Shown: piece by piece, positions 13,442 through 23,063 of the stretch
How the letters are laid out: the number at the start of each line of letters is the position of its first letter
How positions within the stretch are numbered: the first letter of the stretch is position 1
Source: Alphaproteobacteria bacterium
GTDB taxonomy: Bacteria > Pseudomonadota > Alphaproteobacteria > Rickettsiales > JABCZZ01
Length of the DNA stretch: 34,822 nt
Direction of reading: 5' to 3'
NCBI GenBank assembly: GCA_013288985.1
Contig: JABDAT010000013.1
Span: 6,023-40,844, forward strand
Position numbers and translations under genes: made by a program
The notes under the pieces: model-generated
Database searches by the model: none
What the model was told of the DNA's origin: nothing
The model's input: only the letters and a program-made list of their open reading frames with translations

Positions 13442-14176
13442 TTATGCGGCGGTCAAGCTCGCAAGATCAATTTTTACACCAGCGCCCATCGTCGTCGAGA
13501 TGGACACTTTTCTCAAATAAATGCCTTTAGTGCCGGTGGGCTTTGCCTTGTTTACAGCATCCACAAAGGCAATCACGTTCTGGGCAATCGCTTCTTCGCT
13601 GAAACTTGCTTTACCGATGCCAGCCTGGACAATGCCCGCTTTTTCAATACGGAACTCCACCTGACCCGCTTTGGCAACTTTCACAGCTTCCGCAACGTTG
13701 GGAGTCACAGTGCCAAGTTTGGGGTTGGGCATCAGGCCGCGCGGGCCCAGCACTTTACCGATTTTACCTACTACCGCCATCATATCGGGAGTGGCAATGC
13801 AGCGATCAAAATTGATTTCGCCTTTTAAGATTTTGTCAGCCAAATCGTCAGCACCGACAAGATCAGCGCCAGCTTTAAGCGCAGCTTCTGCCTTATCGCC
13901 GCGGGCGAATACTGCCACGCGAATGGTTTTGCCAATGCCGTTGGGCATTGCCACCATGCCGCGCACCTGCTGGTCGGACTGCTTGGGATCAACACCTAAA
14001 TTCACCGCTATATCCACGGTTTCGTCAAATTTGGTTTTGGCACCGCTTTTGATGAGCTTCACCGCATCCGCAATCGGATAGGATTTATTGCGGTCAACAA
14101 GCTTGGCCGCAGCTGCGTAGCGTTTGCCGCCAACGAGCTTTTCTTTTTTGCCAGCAGTTTTTTCTTTCTTCGCCAT
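13442..14176 (-). CDS. rplA: Ribosomal protein uL1
   Basis: L1 forms the mobile stalk at the ribosomal E site and, in many bacteria, represses translation of the L11-L1 mRNA. The 244-residue product has the L1 signature region [20 protein letters not shown] near residue 135 and ends [15 protein letters not shown], as in the family. A Lys-rich N-terminal extension of about ten residues precedes the conserved core. One base separates its ATG from the rplK stop, showing tight coupling with rplK. Confidence 0.97.
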   Translation of the reverse strand: MAKKEKTAGKKEKLVGGKRYAAAAKLVDRNKSYPIADAVKLIKSGAKTKFDETVDIAVNLGVDPKQSDQQVRGMVAMPNGIGKTIRVAVFARGDKAEAALKAGADLVGADDLADKILKGEINFDRCIATPDMMAVVGKIGKVLGPRGLMPNPKLGTVTPNVAEAVKVAKAGQVEFRIEKAGIVQAGIGKASFSEEAIAQNVIAFVDAVNKAKPTGTKGIYLRKVSISTTMGAGVKIDLASLTAA

Positions 14177-14177
14177 A

Positions 14178-14624
14178 TTATGCAGCCTTTCCTTCGCCGA
14201 TAACTTTTAAGCCCATAGCAAGCGCCGAGCCGCGCAACATCTGACAGGCCGCTTCAACATCATGCGCATTCAAATCTTTCATTTTCACTTTTGCGATTTC
14301 GCGCAGCTGATCCCAGGTTACCTGGCCTACCACGTCGCCCTTGCCCGGAGTCGTTGACCCTTTTTCAATCTTCGCCGCTTTTTTCAGGAAGTAGGATACG
14401 GGAGGGGTTTTAGTGATGAATGAAAATGTGCGATCCGCATAGGCGGTAATCACCACGGGAATGGGCATTCCCGCTTCCATGCTCTGCGTTGCCGCATTGA
14501 ACGCCTTGCAGAATTCCATGATATTAAGGCCGCGCTGACCGAGCGCAGGACCTACGGGAGGAGACGGATTCGCCTTGCCTGCCGGAATCTGTAACTTAAT
14601 GTAACCTACTACTTTTTTAGCCAT
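14178..14624 (-). CDS. rplK: Ribosomal protein uL11
   Basis: L11 binds the GTPase-associated centre of 23S rRNA and is needed for RelA activation and thiostrepton binding. The 148-residue product starts with the conserved [22 protein letters not shown] and has the C-terminal rRNA-binding domain with [22 protein letters not shown]. It is the first gene after a 78-bp spacer that holds a good promoter, and it is followed one base later by rplA. Confidence 0.97.
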   Translation of the reverse strand: MAKKVVGYIKLQIPAGKANPSPPVGPALGQRGLNIMEFCKAFNAATQSMEAGMPIPVVITAYADRTFSFITKTPPVSYFLKKAAKIEKGSTTPGKGDVVGQVTWDQLREIAKVKMKDLNAHDVEAACQMLRGSALAMGLKVIGEGKAA

Positions 14625-14657
14625 ACCATTGCTTTCTTACATATCAAAAGGGTGCGC

Positions 14658-14686
14658 TTTATACTGCCAAACGTGGTGTTTGGCAA
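14658..14686 (-). promoter_or_regulatory. Predicted promoter for rplKAJ, overlapping a hairpin
   Basis: Minus strand: TTGCCA (14686-14681), a 17-base spacer, TATAAA (14663-14658). The spacer also contains a perfect inverted repeat, GCCAAAC / GTTTGGC with a five-base loop (14684-14666). In readthrough RNA from nusG this would form a hairpin in the promoter region. E. coli has a promoter in the same nusG-rplK gap. Confidence 0.6.
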
Positions 14687-14702
14687 ATGGATTCTTTCGC
14701 GT

Positions 14703-15236
14703 TTACGATGCTTTTTCTACCTGGGTAAATTCAAGCTCAACCGGCGTGGCGCGGCCGAAGATGGAAACAGCCACTTTCACGCGGCTCTTTTCGCTGTCGA
14801 CTTCTTCTACTACGCCCACAAAGGATTCAAACGGTCCTTCGGTAACCTTAACCGATTCGCCGATTTCATAGATGATTGAGTTTTTGGGATGCTCAATGCC
14901 TTCCTTCACCTGACGGAAGATGGCTTCTGCTTCCGCTTCCGAGATAGGCTGGGGCTTGCCGCCGCCGCCTAAGAAGCCGGTTACTTTCTGCGTGGTTTTC
15001 ACCAGATGCCAGGTTTGATCGGTGAGCTCCATTTTTACCAGCACATAGCCTGGGAAAAATTTGCGTTCCGCATTGGTCTTTTTGCCGCGGCGCACTTCCA
15101 CCACTTCTTCAGTGGGCACCACAACATCCTCAAACATATGCGAAATATTATGCTGCGCGGCCTGCTCCTTAATGGATTGCGCCACTTTTTTCTCAAAGCC
15201 CGAATAGGCGTGAATAATGTACCAACGCATTGCCAT
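14703..15236 (-). CDS. nusG: Transcription termination/antitermination factor NusG
   Basis: NusG binds RNA polymerase, suppresses pausing, and links it to Rho or to the ribosome through S10. The product is 177 residues from the ATG at 15236 (MAMRWYIIHAYSGFEKKV); a second ATG is at 15230. A longer open frame runs back over secE but has no family similarity there, so it is rejected. The NGN domain covers about residues 3-115 with FFPGYVLVKM; the KOW domain follows with VKVTEGPFESFVGVVEEVD. The start lies 14 bases after the secE stop, with AGGAG around 11 bases upstream. Confidence 0.96.
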   Translation of the reverse strand: MAMRWYIIHAYSGFEKKVAQSIKEQAAQHNISHMFEDVVVPTEEVVEVRRGKKTNAERKFFPGYVLVKMELTDQTWHLVKTTQKVTGFLGGGGKPQPISEAEAEAIFRQVKEGIEHPKNSIIYEIGESVKVTEGPFESFVGVVEEVDSEKSRVKVAVSIFGRATPVELEFTQVEKAS

Positions 15237-15250
15237 AAAACCCTGTGCTC

Positions 15251-15454
15251 CTATGCTCCAAGTCCAAAAATATACCGCACCGCTGCGGAAATTACGCTGT
15301 CTACTACCCAGAAAAATACCGCAGCGATTATTACCAAAGCCAACACCATAGTGGTGGAAACCATGGTTTCCTTGCGCGTAGGCCATACGACCTTGCTCGT
15401 TTCCTGGCGCACTTCGCGGATAAATTTCGCTGGATTAATCTCCGACATATTCAT
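15251..15454 (-). CDS. secE: Preprotein translocase subunit SecE
   Basis: SecE is the small essential clamp of the SecYEG channel in the inner membrane. The 67-residue product has the conserved amphipathic part FIREVRQETSKVVWPTRKET and a single membrane span (about residues 33-60), as in single-span SecE proteins of most bacteria. GAAAGAGTGA precedes the start. It is directly upstream of nusG, the usual arrangement. The tRNA-Trp gene often found before secE is not present in the 53-base gap to rpmE. Confidence 0.95.
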   Translation of the reverse strand: MNMSEINPAKFIREVRQETSKVVWPTRKETMVSTTMVLALVIIAAVFFWVVDSVISAAVRYIFGLGA

Positions 15455-15507
15455 TCACTCTTTCTATCGCGGCTTGCGCTAACGCACAGCCTGAAAAGCT
15501 TTCGATA

Positions 15508-15843
15508 TTAGCTTTTCTTGTCTTCTTTTTTATCGGTTTTCTTTTCCGCTTTTTTCTCAACCTTGGCTTCGGTTTTCACTTCCGCTTTGGCTTCTGCCTT
15601 TGCTTCTGCGGGTTTCTCAGCAGGTGCGGATTTATCCAAAAATGCGAATTTATTGGTGAATTTTTCCATCTGACCAGTTTTACGTAAATTGACGCCGCCG
15701 ACCCATGCCGGGTGGGTTTTGGGATCAACATCAAGCTGTAATACATCGCCCGGTTTGCCCCAGGTCGAGCGCGTTTCATACTTGGTGCCATCGGTCATAA
15801 CAACGGTAATCGTATGATAATCCGGGTGAATATTCGCTTTCAT
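15508..15843 (-). CDS. rpmE: Ribosomal protein bL31 with charged C-terminal tail
   Basis: L31 bridges the two ribosomal subunits. The first ~70 residues are a normal zinc-free L31 ([41 protein letters not shown], ending NKFAFL), lacking the CxxC pair. The protein then continues for about 40 residues of Ala, Lys and Glu repeats ([16 protein letters not shown] and similar), giving 111 residues where 70-75 is usual. The tail is low complexity and highly charged. The gene precedes secE in the same direction with a 53-base gap, and a good promoter lies upstream. Confidence 0.93.
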   Translation of the reverse strand: MKANIHPDYHTITVVMTDGTKYETRSTWGKPGDVLQLDVDPKTHPAWVGGVNLRKTGQMEKFTNKFAFLDKSAPAEKPAEAKAEAKAEVKTEAKVEKKAEKKTDKKEDKKS

Positions 15844-15882
15844 GATATCCTCGCAGCCTGAAAATTAGTGATAAGGGGCTGG

Positions 15883-15911
15883 CTTATAGCCCATGCTCAC
15901 CGAAGATGCAA
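15883..15911 (-). promoter_or_regulatory. Predicted promoter for rpmE-secE-nusG
   Basis: Minus strand: TTGCAT (15911-15906), a 17-base spacer, TATAAG (15888-15883). Expected start is near 15876, giving a leader of about 33 bases. It would drive rpmE and probably secE and nusG. Confidence 0.55.
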
Positions 15912-16002
15912 CAGGCATATTTCATCAAACTGTCATGCATTGTTAATAAAACCGTAACCGGGCTCTGACAGAATGGTAAAATTACTGAGGAATATAGAAA
16001 AA

Positions 16003-18708
16003 ATGGCCGATATACAAAATAATGGCCCCATCACATGGGCAGACTTGAAAAAAATGACTCCTGAAGAGTGGGAGGTCTGGAACACTACGGGCGCAGAGGC
16101 ATCAAAAGATTATTTAAGAGATGTGGTTCTCGCCACAGAAACTCTACTCAAGTCTATCAAAAACAGAGAATTATCTGACGACGATACGCTTCTTGCCGTG
16201 CAAGCAGCGATAAACCAAGGAGCAGATGTTAATCTCTGCAGCTTGGATGAGGAAAGAGTGGGATTTGGATCAAGAATACTTGCAAATGCTCCCCATTCTG
16301 AGCCGTCACTGATCGTTGCAGTCAATTATAGAAAACCTAAAACAGCCCTCTATCTTATCGAAAATGGCGTGGATATAAATGATAAAGCTCTATGCAAAGC
16401 TTATGCTGGCTTTGTATCTCGCGATCAGATAGAAGTTATGCGCGCACTAATAGAAAAAGGCATGTTAATTGGTCCTGATGATGGTGCCCTTAATCTCTAT
16501 CGTTCCACGTTACTCCAGACCGCTGCAAAATATAATCAGCTGGAAATAGCCAGGCTTCTGGCAGCAAAAAACAACAGCGCAGACTATCTGACCTACCGTA
16601 ATGAGGAACGCACCAATGCAATTCAGGACCTTGGCGCTTTTGTGTCAGACAAGGCCAATAGAGTATTTGATACCGAATCCGAACTGAGGAATTTTCTGAG
16701 TAGTAATAAACAACTGCTAGAGGAAAATACGGCTATTTTTACTGAACAACAGCGATTGGGCATAAACGGCTATACCGCGCTTGATATTGCCGCCAGCAAA
16801 GGAAATAGCGAGATGGTGCGCTGGCTTGTGGAGCAGCCGGGGGTTCTGGATGCCACCCCGGACGTGCTGGAAACTGCCCGATATGCCGCACGGCATGAAC
16901 TGTGTGATGCAAGAGCCAATCTTGAAATATTTAATGCTCTTTCGCCGGAAAAACAACAAACCAAAGAAGCACTGAGTAAAGGATTTAAAGAGAAGCGGGA
17001 ATCCATTATTGCACATCTTGCAAAACATCAGCCAGAGGCTCTGGCACTGGTTGAAGAGGCCATAGCTAAACGCAAGGACGGCGTCACCTTGATAACTGCA
17101 TCTACACCTGTCATAGCGCAAGAAACTCCCGCAACACCTGTTATTGCCGATCTATCGGCTAATACGCCAAAAAAGACTTATAACAGAGAGGCTACTAACG
17201 CGCTGATGGAAGCTATCTCCGGCCATAGCGCAGACGCTATTATGCACGATATGCTCTACGTACGCAAAAAAGAATTTAATGATGATTCGCTACCGCTACC
17301 GGGTGATTATAACGACGAGACGGTACTTGAAAAAGTTAAACAGGCGATTGCAGCAGGTGCACATCCTGACGGCCTGGACGAAACTAAATACGGTTTTATC
17401 ATGGCTAATGGCTGGGCATATGCACCTCCTCTTCAGTTAGCTTGTTTGAGAGGGCTGCCCAAAGTCATAGATTATCTCATTGAGCAGGGCGCAAGCGTTA
17501 ATGGTGGCCAGAAAGATGCCGAAGAGAAATCCTGCAGTGCTCCTCCCCTTGCTCATGCCTTACGAAACCAAGGCACTGTAGTCAAAGAAAAAGGTAGAGT
17601 TCAAAAAGATATTGTTTCCCGTCTTATTGATAAAGGCGCCAATATTTACCCTAGCCATATTGAGTCAATGGCAGAGACAGGTAAACTAGATATTCTTGAA
17701 TTGTTAATACAAAAGGCACCCGATCCGGCTGCATTAATTGCCATGCAAAGCGGCAGTGCATCCTATTGGAATTTGAATAGCACCGGCGAGCAATTGAGAA
17801 AATTTCATTTTAATGCGCTGGAAAATACTGTTTTGAAAGAACAGAAAGCAGCCGTAGAATTATTCCTCACAAAGACGCCCTTAGCCCAACAACATCCTGA
17901 GGCTCTTGATAAGGCATTGGAGGTGGCTCAAATCTTTATTAAAGAAAAACAATGGGAAATTGAACATAACGGCGAACAAGTACCGCAAAAACCCAGCCCT
18001 ATTAGCGGAAAAACAAGAGCTCCCAAAACGCGGGAATATGATATTGAGAAATGTGCAGCCAGTATAAAAAACCTTCAGGAAATCATGGCTATAATAGAGC
18101 AGGCCCAAAAGGGTGAAATAGCTGTGGGTAAACCAGAGCAGAATACGCCTCCTGCAACGCAGGACACATCTCTTCAGACAACAACAAAACAAAACAATAA
18201 AAGACCCATCTCTTCTAATGTTCCTCCTATTGTTCCACCCAATATACCATCCTCTATATTGCCTATTACAACAGACTCTTCAGATACCAGCTTACCTCCT
18301 ACCTCTAAAACCACTTTGCCCATACCTGCACCCGCTTCAGGCACCACTTCTCAAGCTTCTGTATCCACAACGCCGTCATCTCATAACGGAGAACAGAAAG
18401 GCAATAAAACGGCGGCAGCTATTTTAGGCACAGCAGGCACTGCGGCAGGACTGGCGCTTTTTGCCAATGGTGTGCGCCCTGGAAACACCCCCCCTGAGCC
18501 ATCTAATGAACCGGCAGATAGCAATGATAAAAAGCAAAAAGAGTCCGGCAACACCTTCGCTAAAATAGCCAAATGCGTGCTGGGCGCAACGATTACATTG
18601 TTAGGCATCGGCGCGATTGCGTATGCGGCTCGCGGCGGCAGTGCTGCCAAACCTGACAACGTCAACGTCGTCAATTTTATCCTCAAAGGTGCAGGACAAA
18701 GCCGTTAA
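16003..18708 (+). CDS. Large ankyrin-repeat protein with C-terminal hydrophobic pair
   Basis: About 901 residues from the ATG at 16003, which has GAGGA upstream; an in-frame ATG at 15973 adds ten residues but lacks a ribosome-binding site. Ankyrin-type units appear in two clusters. The N-terminal third contains AAINQGADVN, TALYLIENGVDIN and TALDIAASKGNSEMVRWLVEQ. The middle contains PPLQLACLRGLPKVIDYLIEQGASVN and DIVSRLIDKGANI. A Pro/Thr/Ser-rich linker follows (roughly residues 695-800 of this start). Near the C-terminus are two hydrophobic hairpin-like segments, AAAILGTAGTAAGLALFA and CVLGATITLLGIGAIAYAA. No signal peptide is seen. The gene uses more AT-rich codons, including AGA, than the ribosomal genes beside it, which suggests acquisition. 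Such proteins are often secreted effectors in host-associated bacteria, but that role is only inferred here. Confidence 0.85.
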   Translation: MADIQNNGPITWADLKKMTPEEWEVWNTTGAEASKDYLRDVVLATETLLKSIKNRELSDDDTLLAVQAAINQGADVNLCSLDEERVGFGSRILANAPHSEPSLIVAVNYRKPKTALYLIENGVDINDKALCKAYAGFVSRDQIEVMRALIEKGMLIGPDDGALNLYRSTLLQTAAKYNQLEIARLLAAKNNSADYLTYRNEERTNAIQDLGAFVSDKANRVFDTESELRNFLSSNKQLLEENTAIFTEQQRLGINGYTALDIAASKGNSEMVRWLVEQPGVLDATPDVLETARYAARHELCDARANLEIFNALSPEKQQTKEALSKGFKEKRESIIAHLAKHQPEALALVEEAIAKRKDGVTLITASTPVIAQETPATPVIADLSANTPKKTYNREATNALMEAISGHSADAIMHDMLYVRKKEFNDDSLPLPGDYNDETVLEKVKQAIAAGAHPDGLDETKYGFIMANGWAYAPPLQLACLRGLPKVIDYLIEQGASVNGGQKDAEEKSCSAPPLAHALRNQGTVVKEKGRVQKDIVSRLIDKGANIYPSHIESMAETGKLDILELLIQKAPDPAALIAMQSGSASYWNLNSTGEQLRKFHFNALENTVLKEQKAAVELFLTKTPLAQQHPEALDKALEVAQIFIKEKQWEIEHNGEQVPQKPSPISGKTRAPKTREYDIEKCAASIKNLQEIMAIIEQAQKGEIAVGKPEQNTPPATQDTSLQTTTKQNNKRPISSNVPPIVPPNIPSSILPITTDSSDTSLPPTSKTTLPIPAPASGTTSQASVSTTPSSHNGEQKGNKTAAAILGTAGTAAGLALFANGVRPGNTPPEPSNEPADSNDKKQKESGNTFAKIAKCVLGATITLLGIGAIAYAARGGSAAKPDNVNVVNFILKGAGQSR

Positions 18709-18709
18709 T

Positions 18710-18796
18710 GTCATTGCGAGAGACCAACGGGAGCGTGGCAATCCAGCCAGGTAATAAGAATGGATTGCCGCGTCGGCTTCGCCTCCTCGCAATGAC
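18710..18796. repeat. 87-bp palindromic repeat with 11-bp inverted ends
   Basis: The ends are perfect inverted repeats: GTCATTGCGAG at 18710-18720 and CTCGCAATGAC at 18786-18796. Inside is a second inverted pair, GGCAATCCA and TGGATTGCC. It begins one base after the ankyrin gene stop and ends five bases before the thiD stop, filling the gap between convergent genes. It resembles the 'CATTGCGAGGAGGCGAAGCCGACGC'-type family (shortened here) common in several proteobacterial genomes. It probably also works as a two-way transcription barrier. Confidence 0.8.
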
Positions 18797-18801
18797 GATT
18801 A

Positions 18802-19629
18802 TTAAGAAATAATGGTATTACCATGCCCCAGCGGTCCATGACCTTTGCCCAACCCCGGCGCAGTGCGGATGGCTTCGGCGACATAATTGCGGGCGCGGGC
18901 AATCGCATCTTCCAAAGGTAAATCTTGTGCAATTCCGGTGGCAATCGCAGAGGCAAGTGCGCAGCCTGTACCGTGAGTATGACGGGTAACAATACGGGGA
19001 GAAGTATAGGCGCAATAGCTGGTAAGCGAATCCTGATACATCGCTAATATATCCGTTACCTCATCGCTTACCAGATGGCCGCCTTTAAGCAGCACTGCCT
19101 GAGGGCCCAACTCCAATAATTTTTTACCTGCTGCCTCCATATCTCTGCACTCTGCCAACTGCAAATTGCAACCCATAGTTCTAAGCAACAGCGCCGCCTC
19201 AGGAATATTAGGAGTAATAAGCGTCGCGCGCGGAATAAGCCTTTCCATCAGCACCTTCACTGCATCGGGCTGCAACAACGGCGCACCACCCTTGGCTACC
19301 ATCACCGGGTCAAGAATCAGCGGTATATCTGGATAATCCGCAAGCACATCGGCGATTGTGTTTATCACGGAAGCCTTGTGCAGCATGCCGGTTTTAATGG
19401 CGTCCGCGCCTATATCATCCAGCACCAGGCGCATCTGCAGCGCAATGAAATCATCGGGCACCTCATGAATGCCAAACACACCCTCCGTATTTTGCGCGGT
19501 CAAAGCAGTAATGGCCGTGGCGGCATAACCACCAAGCGCGGTCACAGTCTTAATATCGCCCTGAATGCCAGCGCCACCGCCCGAGTCAGAGCCAGCAACG
19601 ATAAGGACACGGCCTATTTTAGGCGGCAT
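18802..19629 (-). CDS. thiD: Hydroxymethylpyrimidine (phosphate) kinase ThiD
   Basis: ThiD phosphorylates HMP and HMP-phosphate to HMP-pyrophosphate in thiamine synthesis. The 275-residue product has the N-terminal [21 protein letters not shown], the central [10 protein letters not shown], and the anion-hole/catalytic motif [13 protein letters not shown] with the conserved Cys near the C-terminus. The start is taken at ATG 19629 ([10 protein letters not shown]), where the family begins. A longer frame runs back into glmM with no similarity. It overlaps the 3' end of glmM by 11 bases, which indicates translational coupling. Confidence 0.95.
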   Translation of the reverse strand: MPPKIGRVLIVAGSDSGGGAGIQGDIKTVTALGGYAATAITALTAQNTEGVFGIHEVPDDFIALQMRLVLDDIGADAIKTGMLHKASVINTIADVLADYPDIPLILDPVMVAKGGAPLLQPDAVKVLMERLIPRATLITPNIPEAALLLRTMGCNLQLAECRDMEAAGKKLLELGPQAVLLKGGHLVSDEVTDILAMYQDSLTSYCAYTSPRIVTRHTHGTGCALASAIATGIAQDLPLEDAIARARNYVAEAIRTAPGLGKGHGPLGHGNTIIS

Positions 19630-20977
19630 GTTGTTTAGAGATTTTTTCGACTGCTTTGGCAATATCCGCCACCAGCAGTTTGATTTGATCTTCTTTTTCA
19701 CCTTCCACCATGATGCGGATCAAAGGCTCAGTACCGGACTTGCGCACTAATATGCGGCCATTATCGCCTAATGTGTTTTCAGCGGATGCGATAGCGTCTT
19801 TAACGTCTTTATGCTCAAGCGGCTTGGCGCCGTTAGCATAACGCACATTGTGCAGAATTTGCGGCAGCGGCGTGAAGCGCTTGCTCACCTGGCTCATGGG
19901 CTGCTTGGCTTCGACCATCACGGCAAAGGCCTGCAGAGCCGCAATCAAGCCGTCTCCCGTAGTCGAGTGATCACTTAATATAATATGCCCTGATTGCTCG
20001 CCACCTATATTATAGCCGTTAGCGCGCATGGCTTCGGCCACATAACGATCGCCAATGCGGGCGCGGTGAAGCTGCAAACCCAGCGTGCCCATATAACGCT
20101 CTAAGCCAAGATTAGACATATCAGTAGCAACGATGCCCCTGCCCTTCATTAATCCCTTCTTGTGCCAGTAAGCCGCAATCATTGCCATTAATTGATCCCC
20201 GTCAATAAGCGCGCCTTTTTCATCGCATATCACGATTCGATCGGCATCACCGTCAAGCGCTATGCCGCAATCTGCGCCATGCTCTACCACCGCCTTGCAG
20301 AAATATTCGGGATGCATGGAGCCGCAGTCACGATTGATATTAAAACCGTCAGGCGCAACACCCAAAGGAATCACTTCCGCGCCAAGCTCAAACAATACTG
20401 CTGGCGCAATCTGGTAAGCGGCGCCATGCGCGCAATCAACCACGACCTTGAGTCCATCAAGCCGTAAGTTTTTGGGGAAAGTATTTTTAACGAATTCAAT
20501 GTAGCGCCCTTTGGCGTCATCGAGGCGTTTAGCGCGGCCCAGCTTGTCAGGCGCGGCTAGCGTAATTTTATTATTCTGCATGAGCGCTTCAATGGCATGC
20601 TCGGTTTCATCGGAAAGCTTAAAACCATCGGGCCCAAAGAGTTTGATGCCGTTATCGTAGTAAGGATTATGCGAAGCGGAAATCATCACTCCCAAATCGG
20701 CGCGCATCGAGTGGGTGAGCATTGCCACTGCCGGCGTAGGCAGGGGGCCCACCAGCACCACATCCATACCCACAGCAATAAAACCAGCTGTCAGCGCAGG
20801 CTCAACCATATAGCCTGAAAGCCGCGTATCTTTAGCGATAATCACACGGTGGCGGTGATCGCCACGCAGAAAAATCTGTCCTGCAGCCATGCCGAGTTTC
20901 AAAACGATATCGGGCGTCATGGGCGCCGTGTTCGCCGTCCCCCTGATGCCGTCCGTGCCGAAATAATTGCGATCCAT
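19619..20977 (-). CDS. glmM: Phosphoglucosamine mutase GlmM
   Basis: GlmM converts glucosamine-6-phosphate to glucosamine-1-phosphate on the way to UDP-GlcNAc, for peptidoglycan and lipopolysaccharide. The 452-residue product opens with YFGTDGIRG, has the phosphoserine motif ISASHNP with catalytic Ser at residue 102, the metal loop DGDADR, and the phosphate-binding [10 protein letters not shown]. The length is typical (about 445-450). Its ATG lies two bases after the ftsH stop, and thiD overlaps its end, so ftsH-glmM-thiD should form one transcript. folP, which often lies between ftsH and glmM in bacteria, is absent. Confidence 0.97.
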   Translation of the reverse strand: MDRNYFGTDGIRGTANTAPMTPDIVLKLGMAAGQIFLRGDHRHRVIIAKDTRLSGYMVEPALTAGFIAVGMDVVLVGPLPTPAVAMLTHSMRADLGVMISASHNPYYDNGIKLFGPDGFKLSDETEHAIEALMQNNKITLAAPDKLGRAKRLDDAKGRYIEFVKNTFPKNLRLDGLKVVVDCAHGAAYQIAPAVLFELGAEVIPLGVAPDGFNINRDCGSMHPEYFCKAVVEHGADCGIALDGDADRIVICDEKGALIDGDQLMAMIAAYWHKKGLMKGRGIVATDMSNLGLERYMGTLGLQLHRARIGDRYVAEAMRANGYNIGGEQSGHIILSDHSTTGDGLIAALQAFAVMVEAKQPMSQVSKRFTPLPQILHNVRYANGAKPLEHKDVKDAIASAENTLGDNGRILVRKSGTEPLIRIMVEGEKEDQIKLLVADIAKAVEKISKQHAA

Positions 20978-20979
20978 AT

Positions 20980-22923
20980 TTAGACCGTTGCAGGTTGTTC
21001 GCTGCCGCTGGGGTCGGTTTTTTTACGGCTGGAAGGGACTGATGTTTTGGTCGAGACTTTATTGCTGCCGTCATCACCGCTTTTATCGAGTGGTTCGCCG
21101 CGCAGCAGCGCTTTTATGTCATCACCCGTCAGCGTTTCGTATTCCAGCAGGTTTTTGGCAATCATATGGAGTTCATCAATATGCTCGGTGAGTATTTCTT
21201 TGGCTTTGGCATGTGCGCCTTCAACAATTGATTTTACTTCCGCATCCACCTGCCCGGCAATATGCTGAGATACTGGGCCAGTGCGTCCTGCGCCGCCATA
21301 CATATCGCCGCCGCGGTTATCGTCACCATAAAATAGCGGGCCTAATTTATCGCTCATGCCCCACTCGGTGACCATCGCGCGCGCAAGTGAGGTTGCGTAT
21401 TTGATGTCTGACGACGCGCCGCTGGATACTTTATCATGACCGAAAATGATTTCTTCCGCCACGCGGCCGCCCATGGAAATGGCCAGATCGGCATACATTT
21501 TTTCGCGCAAGTAAGAAATTTTATCGGCTTCCGGCAGACGCATCACCATGCCAAGCGCCCGGCCACGCGGAATGATCGTTGCCTTATGAATGGGATCGGA
21601 CGATTCCTGGTACATGGACACCAGCGCATGCCCGCCTTCATGGTAGGCCGTCATTTTCTTTTCTTCTTCGCTTACCACCATCGATTTGCGCTCCGCACCC
21701 ATCATCACTTTGTCTTTGGCGGCTTCCAAATCTTTCATGGTGACTACTTTTTTGCCTTTGCGGGCAGCCAATAGTGCAGCTTCGTTGACCAGATTGGCCA
21801 GATCCGCGCCGGAAAACCCTGGCGTGCCGCGCGCAATGGTGCGGGCATTAACATCGGGCGCCATGGGCACTTTCTTCAGATGCACGCCCAAGATTTTCTC
21901 GCGTCCATTGATATCAGGATTGGGCACATTAATCTGACGATCAAAACGTCCCGGACGAAGGAGCGCCGGATCAAGCACGTCAGGACGGTTAGTCGCGGCT
22001 ACGATAATAACGCCTTCATTGGCTTCAAATCCGTCCATCTCCACCAGCAGCTGATTTAATGTCTGCTCGCGTTCGTCGTTGCCGCCGCCAAGGCCTATGC
22101 CGCGATGACGACCAACTGCATCGATTTCATCGATGAATATAATACAAGGCGCATTCTTTTTGCCCTGCTCGAACATATCGCGCACGCGGCTTGCGCCGAC
22201 GCCTACGAACATTTCGACAAAGTCAGAACCGGAGATAGTAAAGAACGGGACACCAGCTTCGCCGGCAATGGCGCGCGCAAGTAACGTTTTACCGGTGCCG
22301 GGAGGGCCAATCAGAAGGCAGCCTTTAGGAATCTGTCCGCCGAGACGCTGGAATTTCTGCGGGTCTTTAAGGAAATCAACGATCTCGGCTAATTCATCTT
22401 TCGCTTCGTCAATGCCGGCAACATTTTCAAAAGTGATTTTCTCGGTTTTTTCAGTGAGCAGCTTGGCGCGCGATTTGCCAAAACCAAGCGCTCCGCCTCG
22501 GCCGCCATCACGCGACTGCATCTGGCGCATGAAGATAATATATATGCCAATCAGCAATAAAAACGGCAGCCAGGAAAGTAGCGCACTCCATAATGCTTCC
22601 ATGCCGGAATTATCAGGCGCCGCATAGATTTTTACTTTCTTCTGCGATAATACATCCACCAGGCCGGGATATTCAGGAGCATAGGTGACAAACCGCTCCC
22701 CGTTGCCGGTATAATGTCCGATGATAGTGGTACTCGGCGCGTCCGGTGATTTCTTTATCATCACGTCGGCGACTTCACCGGTATTCACCTTGGCAATAAA
22801 ATCGGAGAATGCCAGGCGATCGTGGCCGCCCGTATCCATACCGTTCTGGAATATGGTGAAGAGTACAACGAGTACGACGCCGACTATTAACCAGATACTG
22901 AGATTGCGTGTAAAATTTGGCAT
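20980..22923 (-). CDS. ftsH: ATP-dependent zinc metalloprotease FtsH
   Basis: FtsH is a membrane-anchored AAA+ protease that degrades misfolded membrane proteins and regulators such as LpxC. The 647-residue product has two membrane spans (about residues 9-26 and 110-131) around a periplasmic domain. It also has Walker A GPPGTGKT at 206-213, Walker B IIFIDEID, the SRH region with RPGRFDRQI, and the zinc site HEGGH near residue 427 (the common form is HEAGH; HExGH is kept). The C-terminal tail is Ser/Lys-rich. The start has no Shine-Dalgarno; a TATAAT lies about 12 bases before the ATG, so translation may begin on a nearly leaderless mRNA. Confidence 0.97.
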   Translation of the reverse strand: MPNFTRNLSIWLIVGVVLVVLFTIFQNGMDTGGHDRLAFSDFIAKVNTGEVADVMIKKSPDAPSTTIIGHYTGNGERFVTYAPEYPGLVDVLSQKKVKIYAAPDNSGMEALWSALLSWLPFLLLIGIYIIFMRQMQSRDGGRGGALGFGKSRAKLLTEKTEKITFENVAGIDEAKDELAEIVDFLKDPQKFQRLGGQIPKGCLLIGPPGTGKTLLARAIAGEAGVPFFTISGSDFVEMFVGVGASRVRDMFEQGKKNAPCIIFIDEIDAVGRHRGIGLGGGNDEREQTLNQLLVEMDGFEANEGVIIVAATNRPDVLDPALLRPGRFDRQINVPNPDINGREKILGVHLKKVPMAPDVNARTIARGTPGFSGADLANLVNEAALLAARKGKKVVTMKDLEAAKDKVMMGAERKSMVVSEEEKKMTAYHEGGHALVSMYQESSDPIHKATIIPRGRALGMVMRLPEADKISYLREKMYADLAISMGGRVAEEIIFGHDKVSSGASSDIKYATSLARAMVTEWGMSDKLGPLFYGDDNRGGDMYGGAGRTGPVSQHIAGQVDAEVKSIVEGAHAKAKEILTEHIDELHMIAKNLLEYETLTGDDIKALLRGEPLDKSGDDGSNKVSTKTSVPSSRKKTDPSGSEQPATV

Positions 22924-22934
22924 AATGGGTTTTG

Positions 22935-22993
22935 ATTATAACACATATATAGGGACGTAATAGTCCTTTGTCACCCCTTGTGATAAATATAAT
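22935..22993. promoter_or_regulatory. Divergent ftsH / arnT control region
   Basis: The 140-base gap between the divergent starts holds a TATAAT on each strand: minus strand at 22940-22935, 11 bases before the ftsH ATG, and plus strand at 22988-22993, about 70 bases before the arnT ATG. Neither has a convincing -35 at 16-18 bases. CTTG and CAAG (22977-22980 and 22999-23002) flank the plus-strand box as a short inverted pair. Assignment as promoters is weak. Confidence 0.3.
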
Positions 22994-23063
22994 TTCTGCA
23001 AGCGCTTAAAGTTCACTAATCAGGTACTTGCGCTTAGCGTATGAGTCGTTAGAATGCGCCACC

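Noticed and set aside
15237-15386. N-terminal 50-residue extension of nusG
   Set aside because: The extension reads through secE in another frame and has no NusG similarity; MAMRWYIIHAYSGFE at 15236 is the normal N-terminus.
15455-15507. Possible tRNA-Trp before secE
   Set aside because: The 53-base gap is too short and shows no cloverleaf.
19630-19701. 24-residue extension of thiD into glmM
   Set aside because: It overlaps the conserved glmM C-terminus and has no family sequence; [15 protein letters not shown] is the natural start.
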